Positions 18,513 through 28,533 of a stretch of DNA of 64,000 nt are shown here, in pieces. The notes under the pieces are model-generated. The model had not been told where the DNA came from, made no database searches, and saw only the letters and a list, made by a program, of their open reading frames with translations. The position numbers and the translations under genes are program-made. The stretch's first letter is position 1. Every line of letters starts with the position of its first letter. The DNA lies in NCBI RefSeq assembly GCF_000067165.1, contig NC_010162.1, positions 4,918,501 through 4,982,500 on the forward strand. Direction: 5' to 3'. The DNA comes from Sorangium cellulosum So ce56 (GTDB taxonomy: Bacteria; Myxococcota_A; Polyangia; Polyangiales; Polyangiaceae).

Positions 18513-19802
18513 TCACGGGGTCGTGGTCGAGGGCGCCGGGGTCTTGCGGGTCAGGTAGAAGAAATCGCGCAGGGAGCGCTTGCGGATGTACTCGTCTTCC
18601 GAGAACTCGAAGCCGCTCGCCAGCGCGACCGGGGCGAGGGCGCCGCCCTCACCCGGCTCGTAGAGGAGGAACTTCGGGTACGACCAGTTCACGTCGAGCT
18701 GCGCCACCGCCGAGGCGCCGGCGTGCTGCATCCCGAGCGCAATGGCGGGCGCCGTCGTGTGGTTGCTGATCCCGACGTAGAGGACCTTGCCGTCGCGGTC
18801 GAGCCCCACCGCGGAGCGGCGGATCACCGTGTTGCCGTCCAGCGTGGCGCCCCAGTTGCGGACCTGCGGCGCGCGGAGCAGCGGGTGCAGCTCGCCCTCG
18901 TCGACCATGCAGCTCGGCGTCTGCCGCCACCACTGCATGTCGCTCTCTCCCGCCGAAAGCCTGGTCCATGGCGCGATCTGCAGCCGCCCGTCGCGGTGCC
19001 GCGCGAGCGTGCAGCCCTGGTCCCGGGGGCGCACCAGCGTCACGCCGTCGACCCGCATCCCCCACTGGCCGTGCTCGGTCATGAAGCCACCGTTGAACGC
19101 CGCGAGCAGCCGCTCGTGGTCCGCCTCCGGGATCTTCGCGAGCCGCTCGTAGGGCTTGCCTTCCTCGGTCGTCGCCGCCGGCTCGCGGGAGCCGGCCATG
19201 AGGTGCACATCGACCCGCGCGAGATCCACCGCCACGATGAACAGCTCCGCCCAGGAGCGGTTCGGATCCGGGTGGAGCAGCGTCTTGTGGAGGCGCGGCG
19301 CGTCGCTCGGATGGGCGTGATCCGCGATGGGCACCCACCGCCCGTCGCCGGGAGCCGACCAGGCCGCGTGCGAGGGGCCGACGTCCGTCGGCCGGAACGC
19401 CGCCGCGCCGGCGCCCCCCGCGGCCGGGCTCGGCGTTGCGGCCGACGGCGGCGAGGCGGTCGCGGCAGGGCCCGGCTGCTCGGGCACCTCCCAGTACGTC
19501 TTCGGCGGCTCGTCCTTGCGCCATAGCTGGTGGACGCGATCCTCCAGGGCGTAGGCGGTCTCCTCGATCGCCGTCACGTTCTCGGCCCCGATCACCGAAC
19601 GCAGTCCGTTCGCGACGAGCGGGCCCATCCATGGAATGCGGTGCACCGCGATCCACAACCCGGCCCCCGAGAGCACCGGGACGGCGACGGCACCGAGAAC
19701 CCAGCGCCGAAGCCGGGATCGGGGCGACCGAAGGACGGGGCGCTCCGGAGCGGAGTGCCCGACCTGGGCCGGTGTTTTCGAGGCTTCGGCGGTTTCGGCC
19801 AT
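18513..19802 (-). CDS. Membrane-anchored NAGPA-type phosphodiester glycosidase domain protein
   Basis: 429 aa from the ATG at 19802 (MAETAEASKTPAQ); a longer in-frame start adds only Arg/Ala-rich sequence. One transmembrane helix (WVLGAVAVPVLSGAGLWIAV, about 33-53) places the rest in the periplasm. After an Ala/Pro linker, a domain from about residue 165 shows the phosphodiester glycosidase family layout: FIVAVDLARVDVHLMAG, AFNGGFMTEHGQWGMRVDG, and late AIALGMQHAGASAVAQLDVNWSYPKFLLY. Family members cleave phosphodiester-linked sugars such as those of cell-surface polymers; the target is unknown. It is transcribed away from the DEAD-box helicase gene. Confidence 0.75.
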   Translation of the reverse strand: MAETAEASKTPAQVGHSAPERPVLRSPRSRLRRWVLGAVAVPVLSGAGLWIAVHRIPWMGPLVANGLRSVIGAENVTAIEETAYALEDRVHQLWRKDEPPKTYWEVPEQPGPAATASPPSAATPSPAAGGAGAAAFRPTDVGPSHAAWSAPGDGRWVPIADHAHPSDAPRLHKTLLHPDPNRSWAELFIVAVDLARVDVHLMAGSREPAATTEEGKPYERLAKIPEADHERLLAAFNGGFMTEHGQWGMRVDGVTLVRPRDQGCTLARHRDGRLQIAPWTRLSAGESDMQWWRQTPSCMVDEGELHPLLRAPQVRNWGATLDGNTVIRRSAVGLDRDGKVLYVGISNHTTAPAIALGMQHAGASAVAQLDVNWSYPKFLLYEPGEGGALAPVALASGFEFSEDEYIRKRSLRDFFYLTRKTPAPSTTTP

Positions 19803-20177
19803 GGCGCGCTGGACTGCTTCGAAGGGGCGGGAAGACGCTGGAGGTCGCGGGCGACGCGGGGCGACCTGCGACCTGCGAGCGCGAGCGCACGAGAAGCGGG
19901 CCCTCGGCTCGGGCGACGGTCTAGCATGGTGCGCCGCGCGCGCGGAGGTCGCTCCGCGCACCGCGAGCGGAGCGACGCGGCTCGACTTCCTCACCACGCC
20001 GTACTAGAGTCGCCGCCTCGGACTGACCTGGCACGGGTCGCGGTGCTCGGTCGCTGTCATTGGTCCTCGCAGCCTCCGCTCAAGGGGGCGCGAGGCGGCA
20101 GCTCTCCGTGATCGAACCCTCTCCACAGGGAGGGCGCGGTGCCGCGGCGTACTTTCCGCCCTTGCTCAGGAGGGGCT
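19803..20177. other. Divergent promoter region
   Basis: 375 bases between the glycosidase gene (minus) and the DEAD-box helicase gene (plus). Nothing codes convincingly here. A less GC-rich patch (about 20098-20165) ends in a strong ribosome site aggagg at 20168-20173. No sigma-factor consensus is clear. Confidence 0.4.
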
Positions 20178-21644
20178 GTGCTCCAGCCCGATTCCAGCCC
20201 GATGTCCATGCAATTTGCCGATCTCAAGCTCATCGAACCGCTTCTCCGCGCCATCGAGGCCGAGGGGTACAGCGCCCCGACGCCCATCCAGCAGCAGGCC
20301 ATCCCGCCCATCCTGGAGGGCAACGACCTCCTCGGTTGCGCGCAGACCGGGACGGGCAAGACCGCGGCGTTCGCGCTGCCGATCCTGCAGCGCCTCGCGC
20401 AGAGCGGCGGGCCGAGGCAGGGCGGGCTCCGCGTGCTCGTGCTCACCCCCACGCGCGAGCTCGCGGCGCAGGTCGCCGAGAGCTTCACAACGTATGGCAA
20501 GAACCTCGGCCTGCGGACCGCGGTCGTCTTCGGCGGGGTAGGGCAGCGCCCCCAGATGGAGGCGCTGCGCCGCGGCGTCGACGTGCTCGTGGCGACGCCG
20601 GGCCGGCTGCTCGATCTCTGCTCGCAGGGCATCGCCCCGTTCGGTCGGCTCGACACGCTCGTCCTCGACGAGGCCGATCGGATGCTGGACATGGGGTTCA
20701 TCCACGACATCCGGCGCGTGCTCGCGATGCTGCCCGAGCGCCGGCAGACGCTCCTGTTCTCGGCGACGATGCCGCCGGACATCCTGAAGCTCGCGAACAG
20801 CATCCTGCGCAGCCCGGTGCGCGTCGAGGTCGCGCGGATCGCCACGACGGCCGAGAACATCGACCAGCGGGTGGTCTTCGTCGAGCGCTCGGACAAGCGC
20901 GCGATGCTGGAGCACGTGCTCAAGGATCCCGCGCTCCGCCGGGCGATCGTGTTCACCCGCACGAAGCACGGCGCCAACCGCGTGGTCCAGCAGCTCAGCC
21001 GTGCGCGCATCGAGGCGGTCGCCATCCACGGGAACAAGTCCCAGGGCGCGCGCGAGCGGGCGCTCGCGAGCTTCAAGCAGGGGACGACGAGCGTGCTCGT
21101 CGCGACCGACATCGCGGCGCGCGGCATCGACATCGACGACATCTCGCACGTGATCAACTACGACCTCCCGAACATCCCGGAGAGCTACGTGCACCGCATC
21201 GGCCGCACGGCGCGCGCCGGGGCGTCCGGGGTGGCGCTCTCGTTCTGCGACAGCGAGGAGCGCGCTTATCTCGCCGACATCGAGCGCCTCATCCAGAAGC
21301 GCCTCCCCCTCCTCGCCGACCCCGGGGTTCCCGTCTTCCAGATCGATCCCAGGCCCGCACAGCAGGCGCAGGGGCACGCTCGGCCGCAGGGACAGGGCCG
21401 GCCGCAGGGACAGGGCCGTCCACACCCCCAGGGGCAAACTCGGCCGCAGGGACAGGGCCGACCGCAGGGACAGGGCCGGCCGCACCCCCAGGGGCAAGCT
21501 CGGCCGCAGGGACAGGGCCGGCCGCAGGGACAGGGCCGCCCACACCCCCAGGGGCACGCCCGGCCGCAGGCGCAGCCCCCCGCGCAGGCGCAGCCCCCGG
21601 CGCGGCCGCTGCCGCGGCACGACACCCCTCGCGTCGATAACTGA
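20178..21644 (+). CDS. DEAD-box RNA helicase, RhlE-like, with repeat tail
   Basis: 488 aa if started at the GTG at 20178, four bases after aggagg; the ATGs at 20202 and 20208 are alternatives. All helicase motifs are intact: Q motif PTPIQQQAIP, AQTGTGKT, PTRELAAQ, TPGRLLD, DEAD, SAT, ATDIAARGID and HRIGRTARAG. It unwinds RNA duplexes with ATP in ribosome assembly, mRNA decay or cold response (family knowledge). The C-terminal 90 residues are a Gln/Gly/Pro/Arg tail of near-identical 20-residue units, an RNA-binding, low-complexity extension that may drive condensation (inference). Monocistronic. Confidence 0.92.
   Translation: MLQPDSSPMSMQFADLKLIEPLLRAIEAEGYSAPTPIQQQAIPPILEGNDLLGCAQTGTGKTAAFALPILQRLAQSGGPRQGGLRVLVLTPTRELAAQVAESFTTYGKNLGLRTAVVFGGVGQRPQMEALRRGVDVLVATPGRLLDLCSQGIAPFGRLDTLVLDEADRMLDMGFIHDIRRVLAMLPERRQTLLFSATMPPDILKLANSILRSPVRVEVARIATTAENIDQRVVFVERSDKRAMLEHVLKDPALRRAIVFTRTKHGANRVVQQLSRARIEAVAIHGNKSQGARERALASFKQGTTSVLVATDIAARGIDIDDISHVINYDLPNIPESYVHRIGRTARAGASGVALSFCDSEERAYLADIERLIQKRLPLLADPGVPVFQIDPRPAQQAQGHARPQGQGRPQGQGRPHPQGQTRPQGQGRPQGQGRPHPQGQARPQGQGRPQGQGRPHPQGHARPQAQPPAQAQPPARPLPRHDTPRVDN
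21379..21560 (+). repeat. 60-bp in-gene tandem repeat, three copies
   Basis: Within the helicase gene a 60-base unit encoding RPQGQGRPQGQGRPHPQGQ-type sequence is repeated three times with only single-base differences. Near identity at the DNA level points to recent slippage or recombination, so copy number may vary among strains. Confidence 0.8.
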
Positions 21645-21764
21645 TCCTCACCGCGCTGCCCGCCGCGCTCGATCCATCACGCCGCGCATCGCCTGATGCG
21701 CGCGGCGTCACGAGCCCGGTGCTCGTTGGCGCTCGTCGCGGGCCAACGAGGGAGAGGGCGCCGC

Positions 21765-21850
21765 GTCGAGGCGCGCAGGTCGTCTGCGAGGCGCGCAGGT
21801 CGTCTGCGAGGCGCGCAAGTCGTCTGCGAGGCGCGCAGGTCGTTTGCGAC
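21765..21850. repeat. 20-bp tandem repeat upstream of the M23 lipoprotein gene
   Basis: Three full copies of a 20-base unit (cgtctgcgaggcgcgcaggt) at 21781-21840, flanked by partial copies on each side, with one or two substitutions. It lies 70-160 bases before the start of the M23 gene, where a promoter would be expected. It may be a set of operator sites or simple slippage sequence. Confidence 0.75.
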
Positions 21851-21921
21851 CGGACCATGCCTGAATGACGCGCTTCGACATTATCTCGTCGATGTGCGGA
21901 AACTCTGGCACGATCGCTGAC

Positions 21922-22935
21922 ATGCGCGTCCCCGTCATCGTTGTAAGCCTGCTCACGATCGCTGCCTGCGATCGCGGAGCTCCTTCTTCGAGTTCGTCCA
22001 CCACGGGCGCCCAGGCCTCCGCCGATCCGGCGCCGATTGCCTCCGCCGCCCCGGTCGTCTCCGCGAGCAGCGCGCCGGCCGAGGCCCCCGACGCCAGCGC
22101 CGCTCCCGCGGCGGCCGACACCGCCGACGCCGCGGCGAGCGCGGCGGCGGCCGACGCCGGGCCGCCCGCGGCCGACGACAGCCGCCTCTCGGTGGAAGGG
22201 CGCGCCGTCCAGGGAGGGCTCCTGCGCGCCAAGCTGAACGGCAAGCTGCGCCGCATGGCGTTCCCCGGCCATCGCGTGACCGTCAGCGACGAAGGGGAGT
22301 TCCTGATCGCCTTCTCGCGCAACGCGCCAGCGCAGGAGAAGCTGACCATCACGTTCGACGACGGGCAGGTGCTCGAGAAGATCTTCGACGTGGAGCCTCG
22401 CAAGTTCGAGGTCGACAAGGTCGACCACCTGCCGGAGAACATGGTCAAGCTCGACATGGCGACGCGCGTGAAGCTCACGCAGGCCGAGAAGAAGCTCGAC
22501 GCGATCCGGAACAAGTACACGAAGAGGAACTGCTACAAGAACGGCTTCATCTGGCCGTCCAAGGGCCCCATCACCTCGCGGTACGGCCAGCCGCGCCTGC
22601 TCAACGGCACGGACGGCGGGATCCACTGGGGCGTGGACATCGCGGTGCCCGTCGGTACGCCGGTGCGCGCGCCTGCCTGCGGCAAGGTCGTGCTCGTCGA
22701 GAAGGACCTCCCGCTGAGCGGTCACACCGTGATCATCGATCACGGGCAGGGACTGACCTCCACGTTCATCCATCTGCACGGCTTCGCCGTGAAGGTGAAC
22801 GACGAGGTCAAGCAGGGGCAGGTCATCGCGACCGTCGGGATGACCGGCCGCACGAACGGACCGCACCTCGACTGGCGCATGAATCTCTTCGAGACACGCG
22901 TCGATCCAGAGCTCCTGATCTCCGCCGCGAAGTGA
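21922..22935 (+). CDS. M23-family (LytM-type) peptidase lipoprotein
   Basis: 337 aa from the ATG at 21922, chosen because it gives a lipoprotein signal MRVPVIVVSLLTIAACDRG with lipid Cys about residue 15. An upstream in-frame start adds 19 residues that spoil the signal. A Ser/Ala/Pro linker (15-95) leads to a beta-rich segment and a C-terminal M23 domain: SRYGQPR, HWGVDIAVPVGTPV (zinc His and Asp), FIHLHG and GPHLDWRMN. The last motif has HLD instead of the classical HxH, a known variant. M23 enzymes cut peptidoglycan cross-links or, when degenerate, activate amidases; the altered motif leaves the activity uncertain. Probably periplasmic or outer-membrane attached. Confidence 0.85.
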   Translation: MRVPVIVVSLLTIAACDRGAPSSSSSTTGAQASADPAPIASAAPVVSASSAPAEAPDASAAPAAADTADAAASAAAADAGPPAADDSRLSVEGRAVQGGLLRAKLNGKLRRMAFPGHRVTVSDEGEFLIAFSRNAPAQEKLTITFDDGQVLEKIFDVEPRKFEVDKVDHLPENMVKLDMATRVKLTQAEKKLDAIRNKYTKRNCYKNGFIWPSKGPITSRYGQPRLLNGTDGGIHWGVDIAVPVGTPVRAPACGKVVLVEKDLPLSGHTVIIDHGQGLTSTFIHLHGFAVKVNDEVKQGQVIATVGMTGRTNGPHLDWRMNLFETRVDPELLISAAK

Positions 22936-23132
22936 CGCACGGCGGGGCAAGTTGCCACACGAAGAGCGCTCATGGCTGAGCTCCCCCGGGCGGAAATGTG
23001 GCTCGGGTTCGGCCGTCGAAGCGCCCGGCATCGCCAGATGCACGCCCGCTGATCTTCCTTTCCTGGCCGACGGCTGATCGAATGGCCGCCGAGGTCGCCG
23101 GGAGGACAAGCCCTCTCCCGCGAGGCTCTTGG

Positions 23133-23148
23133 CGGCATACCCCTTGCA
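23133..23148 (+). promoter_or_regulatory. Candidate sigma-54 promoter
   Basis: CGGCAT-N5-TTGCA with the invariant GG and GC spaced by exactly ten bases (23134-23135 and 23146-23147). The -12 half matches the consensus perfectly; the -24 half matches 4 of 6. Transcription would start near 23159, leaving a leader of about 47 bases with an AAGGAG ribosome site before the SPW-like gene at 23206. Sigma-54 promoters are common in myxobacteria. Confidence 0.45.
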
Positions 23149-23205
23149 AATTTCCGGACCGACGAAGGCACTCAATCCGGACATCGATTTTGCAAGGAGT
23201 CGGTC

Positions 23206-23607
23206 ATGAAGATGCTGTCGCCTCGAGCTCATGGGTTTGTGGACTATGCGGTTGCGGCCCTGTTCCTGCTGGCCCCTTCGCTGTTCGGCTTCGGCGGGCT
23301 CCCCGAGACACTCTGCTACATCCTGGGCGCCGCACACCTCGGGATGACGCTGCTCACCGCGTTCCCGCTGGGCGCCGCGAAGCTCATCCCGTTCCCTGTC
23401 CACGGGGCGATCGAGGCCACGGTCGCCGTGCTCCTCGTCGCGGCGCCGTGGCTGTTCGGCTTCGATGAGGAGCCCGCGGCGAGGAGCTTCTATCTCGTGT
23501 CGGGCGTGGCCGTCGGCCTGGTCTGGCTCGCGACGGACTACCGTTCTTCTTACGCCACGACGACAGCCAGCGCTCGTTACCGGCCGGAGCACCGGTCGTT
23601 CTCCTGA
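23206..23607 (+). CDS. Small four-helix membrane protein, SPW-repeat-like
   Basis: 133 aa with four predicted transmembrane helices arranged as two similar halves (AVAALFLLAPSLFGFGG ... and ATVAVLLVAAPWLFGFDEE ...), the internal duplication typical of SPW/VirK-like small membrane proteins. AAGGAG lies 9 bases upstream of the ATG. The C-terminal 25 residues are cytoplasmic or periplasmic and Ser/Thr/Arg-rich. Function is unknown for the family. A possible sigma-54 promoter upstream suggests regulated expression. Confidence 0.7.
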   Translation: MKMLSPRAHGFVDYAVAALFLLAPSLFGFGGLPETLCYILGAAHLGMTLLTAFPLGAAKLIPFPVHGAIEATVAVLLVAAPWLFGFDEEPAARSFYLVSGVAVGLVWLATDYRSSYATTTASARYRPEHRSFS

Positions 23608-23703
23608 GGGGCGTGCGCGTGCGCCTCGCGATCGGCGCGGCGGTCGGGGTGGTGGATCGCGCGGATTTGCGGCAAGCTCATGCGTCGTGGGAGGACAGAC
23701 GCC

Positions 23704-24021
23704 GTGAGCGACCCGAAGAAGCCGGATCCGATGAGCCTGCGGGTGGGTGACTTCCTCGTGAAGGTGGTGCCCGTCGGGGAGACGAGCGACGCCCTCGATA
23801 CCGAGGCGAATCGCGAGCGGGCGCAGCGGGCCGAGGAGGACCAGCGGGCGGCCCAGTTCGGCGCGAGCGGCGAGGGGGCAGGGGAGGCCGCGCAGGGGGC
23901 GGCGGAGGCAGCCGTGGACGGGGCGATCGAGGAGGCGCGAGCGCGCTTGAAGAGCGACGGCGAGGACGTGCCGATCTTGCTGCGCGATCCGGTGACGGGA
24001 GCGACGTTCACGCTCGAGTGA
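23704..24021 (+). CDS. Hypothetical small acidic protein, 105 aa
   Basis: Not recognised. A GTG start at 23704 is supported by GGAGGA eight bases upstream. The protein starts with a short beta-like segment (SLRVGDFLVKVVPVGET), continues as a charged Ala/Glu/Arg helix rich enough to form a coiled coil (about 35-85), and ends PILLRDPVTGATFTLE. No signal peptide or membrane helix. Probably a small cytoplasmic protein. Confidence 0.6.
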   Translation: MSDPKKPDPMSLRVGDFLVKVVPVGETSDALDTEANRERAQRAEEDQRAAQFGASGEGAGEAAQGAAEAAVDGAIEEARARLKSDGEDVPILLRDPVTGATFTLE

Positions 24022-24336
24022 CGGAGGGCGGCACCGTCCACCGGCTCCGCGTTTCCGCGCACACCTCGACCGCGACGGAACAGCCTTCCGGCGCCTGTTC
24101 TCGAGACTCCCATCCTGAGCGCGCCCGCCTCACGGGGCCCTGTTTCGGCCAGGGCGGCAGCGACGGCTGCCGTTATCGTGGATGTTCCTCTGCTCGGCTT
24201 GGCCGTCCATCCGCTCCGTCCGAAGCCCTGTCCGCTCCCGTGGAGGAAAACACGGCGCTCCAAGTCTTCAACATTGCTCCAATCCGGTCAGGGAGTTACT
24301 CCACTTCCCGCAACGACTGACCCAGGGGAGAGCCAT
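24022..24336. other. Leader region of the Met-rich gene, no gene seen
   Basis: 315 bases without a credible gene. It must contain the promoter of the Met-rich protein gene. The last 100 bases are less GC-rich and end with a gggga ribosome site before the ATG at 24337. I found no sigma-54 pair with correct spacing. Confidence 0.4.
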
Positions 24337-24735
24337 ATGAACATGCCCATGAGCCCGATGCCGATGATGCCGATGATGGGCGGCATGATGCCGAACATGA
24401 TGAGCATGATGCCGATGATGGGCGGCATGATGCCGATGATGGGCATGATGCCGATGATGGGCGGCATGATGCCAAGCATGATGGGCGGCATGATGCCGAA
24501 CATGATGAGCATGATGCCGATGATGGGCGGCATGATGCCAAACGTGATGGGCGGCATGATGCCGAACATGATGAGCATGATGCCGAACATGATGAGCATG
24601 ATGCCGATGATGGGCGGCATGATGCCAAACGTGATGGGCGGCATGATGCCGAACATGATGGGCATGATGTTGCCCGCGATGATGATGCCGAACATGATGG
24701 GCATGATGATGCCCGGCATGAAGATGGCGGCCTGA
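24337..24735 (+). CDS. Extreme methionine-repeat protein
   Basis: 132 aa, of which about 70 are Met by hand count; the rest are mainly Gly, Pro, Asn and Ser. The sequence is built from degenerate units such as MMGGMMPNMMSMMP with no Cys, no His and almost no charge until MKMAA at the end. A GGGGAG ribosome site lies 7 bases before the ATG. No signal peptide is separable from the repeats. Met-rich stretches bind Cu(I) or Ag(I) in known copper proteins and scavenge oxidants by thioether oxidation, so a metal or redox role is possible, but I know no close family. The third-position pattern keeps both strands open, so the mirrored minus-strand frame is a shadow. A non-coding repeat remains possible. 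Confidence 0.65.
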   Translation: MNMPMSPMPMMPMMGGMMPNMMSMMPMMGGMMPMMGMMPMMGGMMPSMMGGMMPNMMSMMPMMGGMMPNVMGGMMPNMMSMMPNMMSMMPMMGGMMPNVMGGMMPNMMGMMLPAMMMPNMMGMMMPGMKMAA

Positions 24736-24799
24736 ACCAGGGAACGTCGGCGAGCGGCTCAGCCCCGACGGTCGAGAGCGGGCGCTCCAGACCTGCGGG

Positions 24800-24829
24800 G
24801 CGCGACGCCTCCGCTGCGAGGCGTCGCGC
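24800..24829. terminator. Perfect 12-bp hairpin between convergent genes
   Basis: Arms 24800-24811 and 24818-24829 pair perfectly around a 6-base loop. The hairpin lies between the end of the Met-rich gene (plus) and the end of the symporter gene (minus) and likely terminates both. Confidence 0.65.
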
Positions 24830-24850
24830 GTGGGCGCTCGCCCCGTCCAG

Positions 24851-26107
24851 TCACGCGCCGGCTGCTTCCTGCGGCTTCGGGTGCTGATCCCGCGATACGA
24901 ACACCGCCGCTGCCAGGTCCCCCACCACGTTGATCACCGTCCGGCACATGTCGAGGAACCGATCCACGCCGAGGACCAGGCCGAGCCCCTCGGGCGGGAT
25001 GCCGAGCATCCCAAGGATCATCGCGATGACGGGCAGCGAGCCGGCCGGAATGCCCGCCGTGCCGATCCCCCCGAGCACCGAGATGAGCATCACGGTCGCC
25101 TGCTGCCCGAAGCTCAGCGAGACGCCGTAGACCTGGGCCAGGAAGAGCACGGTCACCCCCTCGAACAGCGCCGTCCCGTTCTGGTTCATCGCGGCGCCGG
25201 CGGTCAGCACGAAGCGCGCCACGGACGGCGGCAGCTTCAGCTCCTCCTCGGCCACCTTCAGCGCGGTCGGCAGCGTCGCGTTCGATGAGGCGGTCGAGAA
25301 GGCCGTCACGATCGCCGTCCGGCTCCCGCGAAAGAACGCGACAGGCGACATTCCGCCAAGGAAACGGACCGAGAGCGAATAGACCACGAACATGTGCAGG
25401 CCGAGGCCGAGCAGCACCGTGAGCACGTACGCCGCCAGCTGCTGCATGATGCCGATGCCCATGCGGGACGTGATCGTGAAGAGCAGGGCGCCCACGCCGA
25501 TCGCCGCGAAGCGGAGCACGCCCTCGATGAGCCGCATCGAGACGTCGAGCAGCCCCTGGATGCACTCGCGGAGCCGCGCCGCCCCATCGGTCTGGGTGAG
25601 CGACAGGGCGATGCCGAAGAGCAGCGAGAACGTGATCACCGCGAGCACGTCGCCCCCGGCCGCCGCCTTGAAGATGTTGTCCGGCACCATCGCGATGATC
25701 ATCCCCACCGGCGAGGTGTCGGCCGGCGCGGTCGCCGCCTTGATCCCCCCGCCGCGCGCGAGGCTCCGGATCGCCTCGGGCAGGCCGTCCCCCGGGCGGA
25801 TCAGGTTCACCAGGACGAGGCCGATCAGCACCGCGATGCTCGAGACGACGGCCGTGTAGCCCAGCGTCCGCAGGCCGAGCCGACCGATGTGCTTCAGATC
25901 GAGCTCGCAGACGCCCATCACGAGCGCCGAGAACAGGATCGGGAGCACGAGCATGAACAGCAGGCGCAGGAAGATCTGGCCCACCGGGTAGGTGATGTGA
26001 TCGACGATCCAGGTGAGCGCCGGGTGCCCTGCCGCGACAGCGTTCGCCGTGAGACCGCCCGCTGCCCCGACCGCGACGCCGAGCAGCATCGTTCGATGCG
26101 ATGACAT
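24851..26107 (-). CDS. Dicarboxylate/amino acid:cation symporter (DAACS family)
   Basis: 418 aa inner-membrane carrier with about eight transmembrane helices plus two re-entrant loops. Family signatures: the Ser-rich hairpin TAFSTASSNATLP, the sodium/substrate motif AGAAMNQNGTALFEG (family NMDGT), GIGTAGIPAGS, and VDRFLDMCRTVINVVGD. It couples uptake of C4-dicarboxylates or acidic amino acids to Na+ or H+. The NQNGT variant in place of NMDGT suggests a different cation coupling or substrate from GltP/DctA. Monocistronic and divergent from the kinase gene at 26283. Confidence 0.92.
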   Translation of the reverse strand: MSSHRTMLLGVAVGAAGGLTANAVAAGHPALTWIVDHITYPVGQIFLRLLFMLVLPILFSALVMGVCELDLKHIGRLGLRTLGYTAVVSSIAVLIGLVLVNLIRPGDGLPEAIRSLARGGGIKAATAPADTSPVGMIIAMVPDNIFKAAAGGDVLAVITFSLLFGIALSLTQTDGAARLRECIQGLLDVSMRLIEGVLRFAAIGVGALLFTITSRMGIGIMQQLAAYVLTVLLGLGLHMFVVYSLSVRFLGGMSPVAFFRGSRTAIVTAFSTASSNATLPTALKVAEEELKLPPSVARFVLTAGAAMNQNGTALFEGVTVLFLAQVYGVSLSFGQQATVMLISVLGGIGTAGIPAGSLPVIAMILGMLGIPPEGLGLVLGVDRFLDMCRTVINVVGDLAAAVFVSRDQHPKPQEAAGA

Positions 26108-26282
26108 GGCGCCACCTTACACAAGCCGCGGCGCCGCGATCCGCGGAGTTGACGCCACGCCCTCGGGCCCTCCACGGCCAGCGGGGCGTCCTGCGGCCAC
26201 GGATCGACCTCCGCACGCGCCGTCCGCGGGCCAAGGGCCGCCTGTCCAAGCCCACGCGGATCCATTAGGCTCCCGGCCGGCA

Positions 26283-27932
<1,650 letters not shown>

Positions 27933-28009
27933 CGTGGGAGCCGCGCCGCCCACGGCCTGACGAGGCGCCAGGCCGGCATGCGCTAAGCTCGCGGTCCTTT
28001 GGAGGATCC

Positions 28010-28501
28010 ATGTCCCAGCTGAACTTCATCTCCCGCTCGCTCGCGCCGCTCCAGGCGCTCCCGTCCTTCCTGCGCACGCGCGCGCAGTCCGTGCTGTTCC
28101 AGCGCATGGTGCCGTTCACCGGGACCGCCGGGATCCAGTTCGACGAGGTGAGCTCGGATCGGGTAGCGCTGCGGCTCGCCAACGGGCGCAGGGTGCGGAA
28201 CCACATCGGCGGGGTGCACGCCGCCGCGGCGGGGCTCCTGGCCGAGACGGCGACCGGCTTCGTCGTCGCCGTCAACCTGCCGGACGACAAGCTGCCGCTC
28301 CTGCGCAGCATGAAGATCGACTACAAGCGCCGCGCCCAGGGCGGCCTCCGCGCGGTCGCGACCCTCACGCCCGAGCAGCGCCAGTCCTTCCTGGACCAGC
28401 CGAAAGGGGACGTGGCGGTCGCCGTCACGGTGACCGACGAGAGCGGCGCATCGCCGATGGAGTGCGAGTTCGTCTGGGCCTGGGTGACCAAGGGGGTGTG
28501 A
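28010..28501 (+). CDS. Hotdog-fold DUF4442/PaaI-like thioesterase-type protein
   Basis: 163 aa; GGAGG lies 4 bases before the ATG. The central region NHIGGVHAAAAGLLAETATGFV is the long hotdog helix with the conserved Asn-His...Gly-Val-His-Ala pattern of DUF4442 proteins, followed by the beta-sheet strands typical of acyl-CoA thioesterase relatives. Substrate is unknown; a role in fatty acid or polyketide acyl handling is plausible from the fold. It lies 77 bases after the kinase gene and may be cotranscribed. Confidence 0.8.
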   Translation: MSQLNFISRSLAPLQALPSFLRTRAQSVLFQRMVPFTGTAGIQFDEVSSDRVALRLANGRRVRNHIGGVHAAAAGLLAETATGFVVAVNLPDDKLPLLRSMKIDYKRRAQGGLRAVATLTPEQRQSFLDQPKGDVAVAVTVTDESGASPMECEFVWAWVTKGV

Positions 28502-28504
28502 CGC

Positions 28505-28524
28505 CGCCGCGTTCGCGCGCGGCG
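28505..28524. terminator. Small GC hairpin between convergent genes
   Basis: A 7-bp perfect stem (28505-28511 with 28518-28524) around a 6-base loop lies directly between the stop codons of the hotdog gene and the Uma2 gene. It is short but well placed for a shared terminator. Confidence 0.4.
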
Positions 28525-28533
28525 CGGGCGCGG

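Noticed and set aside
24288..24719. Minus-strand open frame through the Met-rich gene
   Set aside because: It is the mirror of the repeat (Ile/Gly/Pro/Met pattern), lacks a ribosome site, and its openness follows from the repeat unit.
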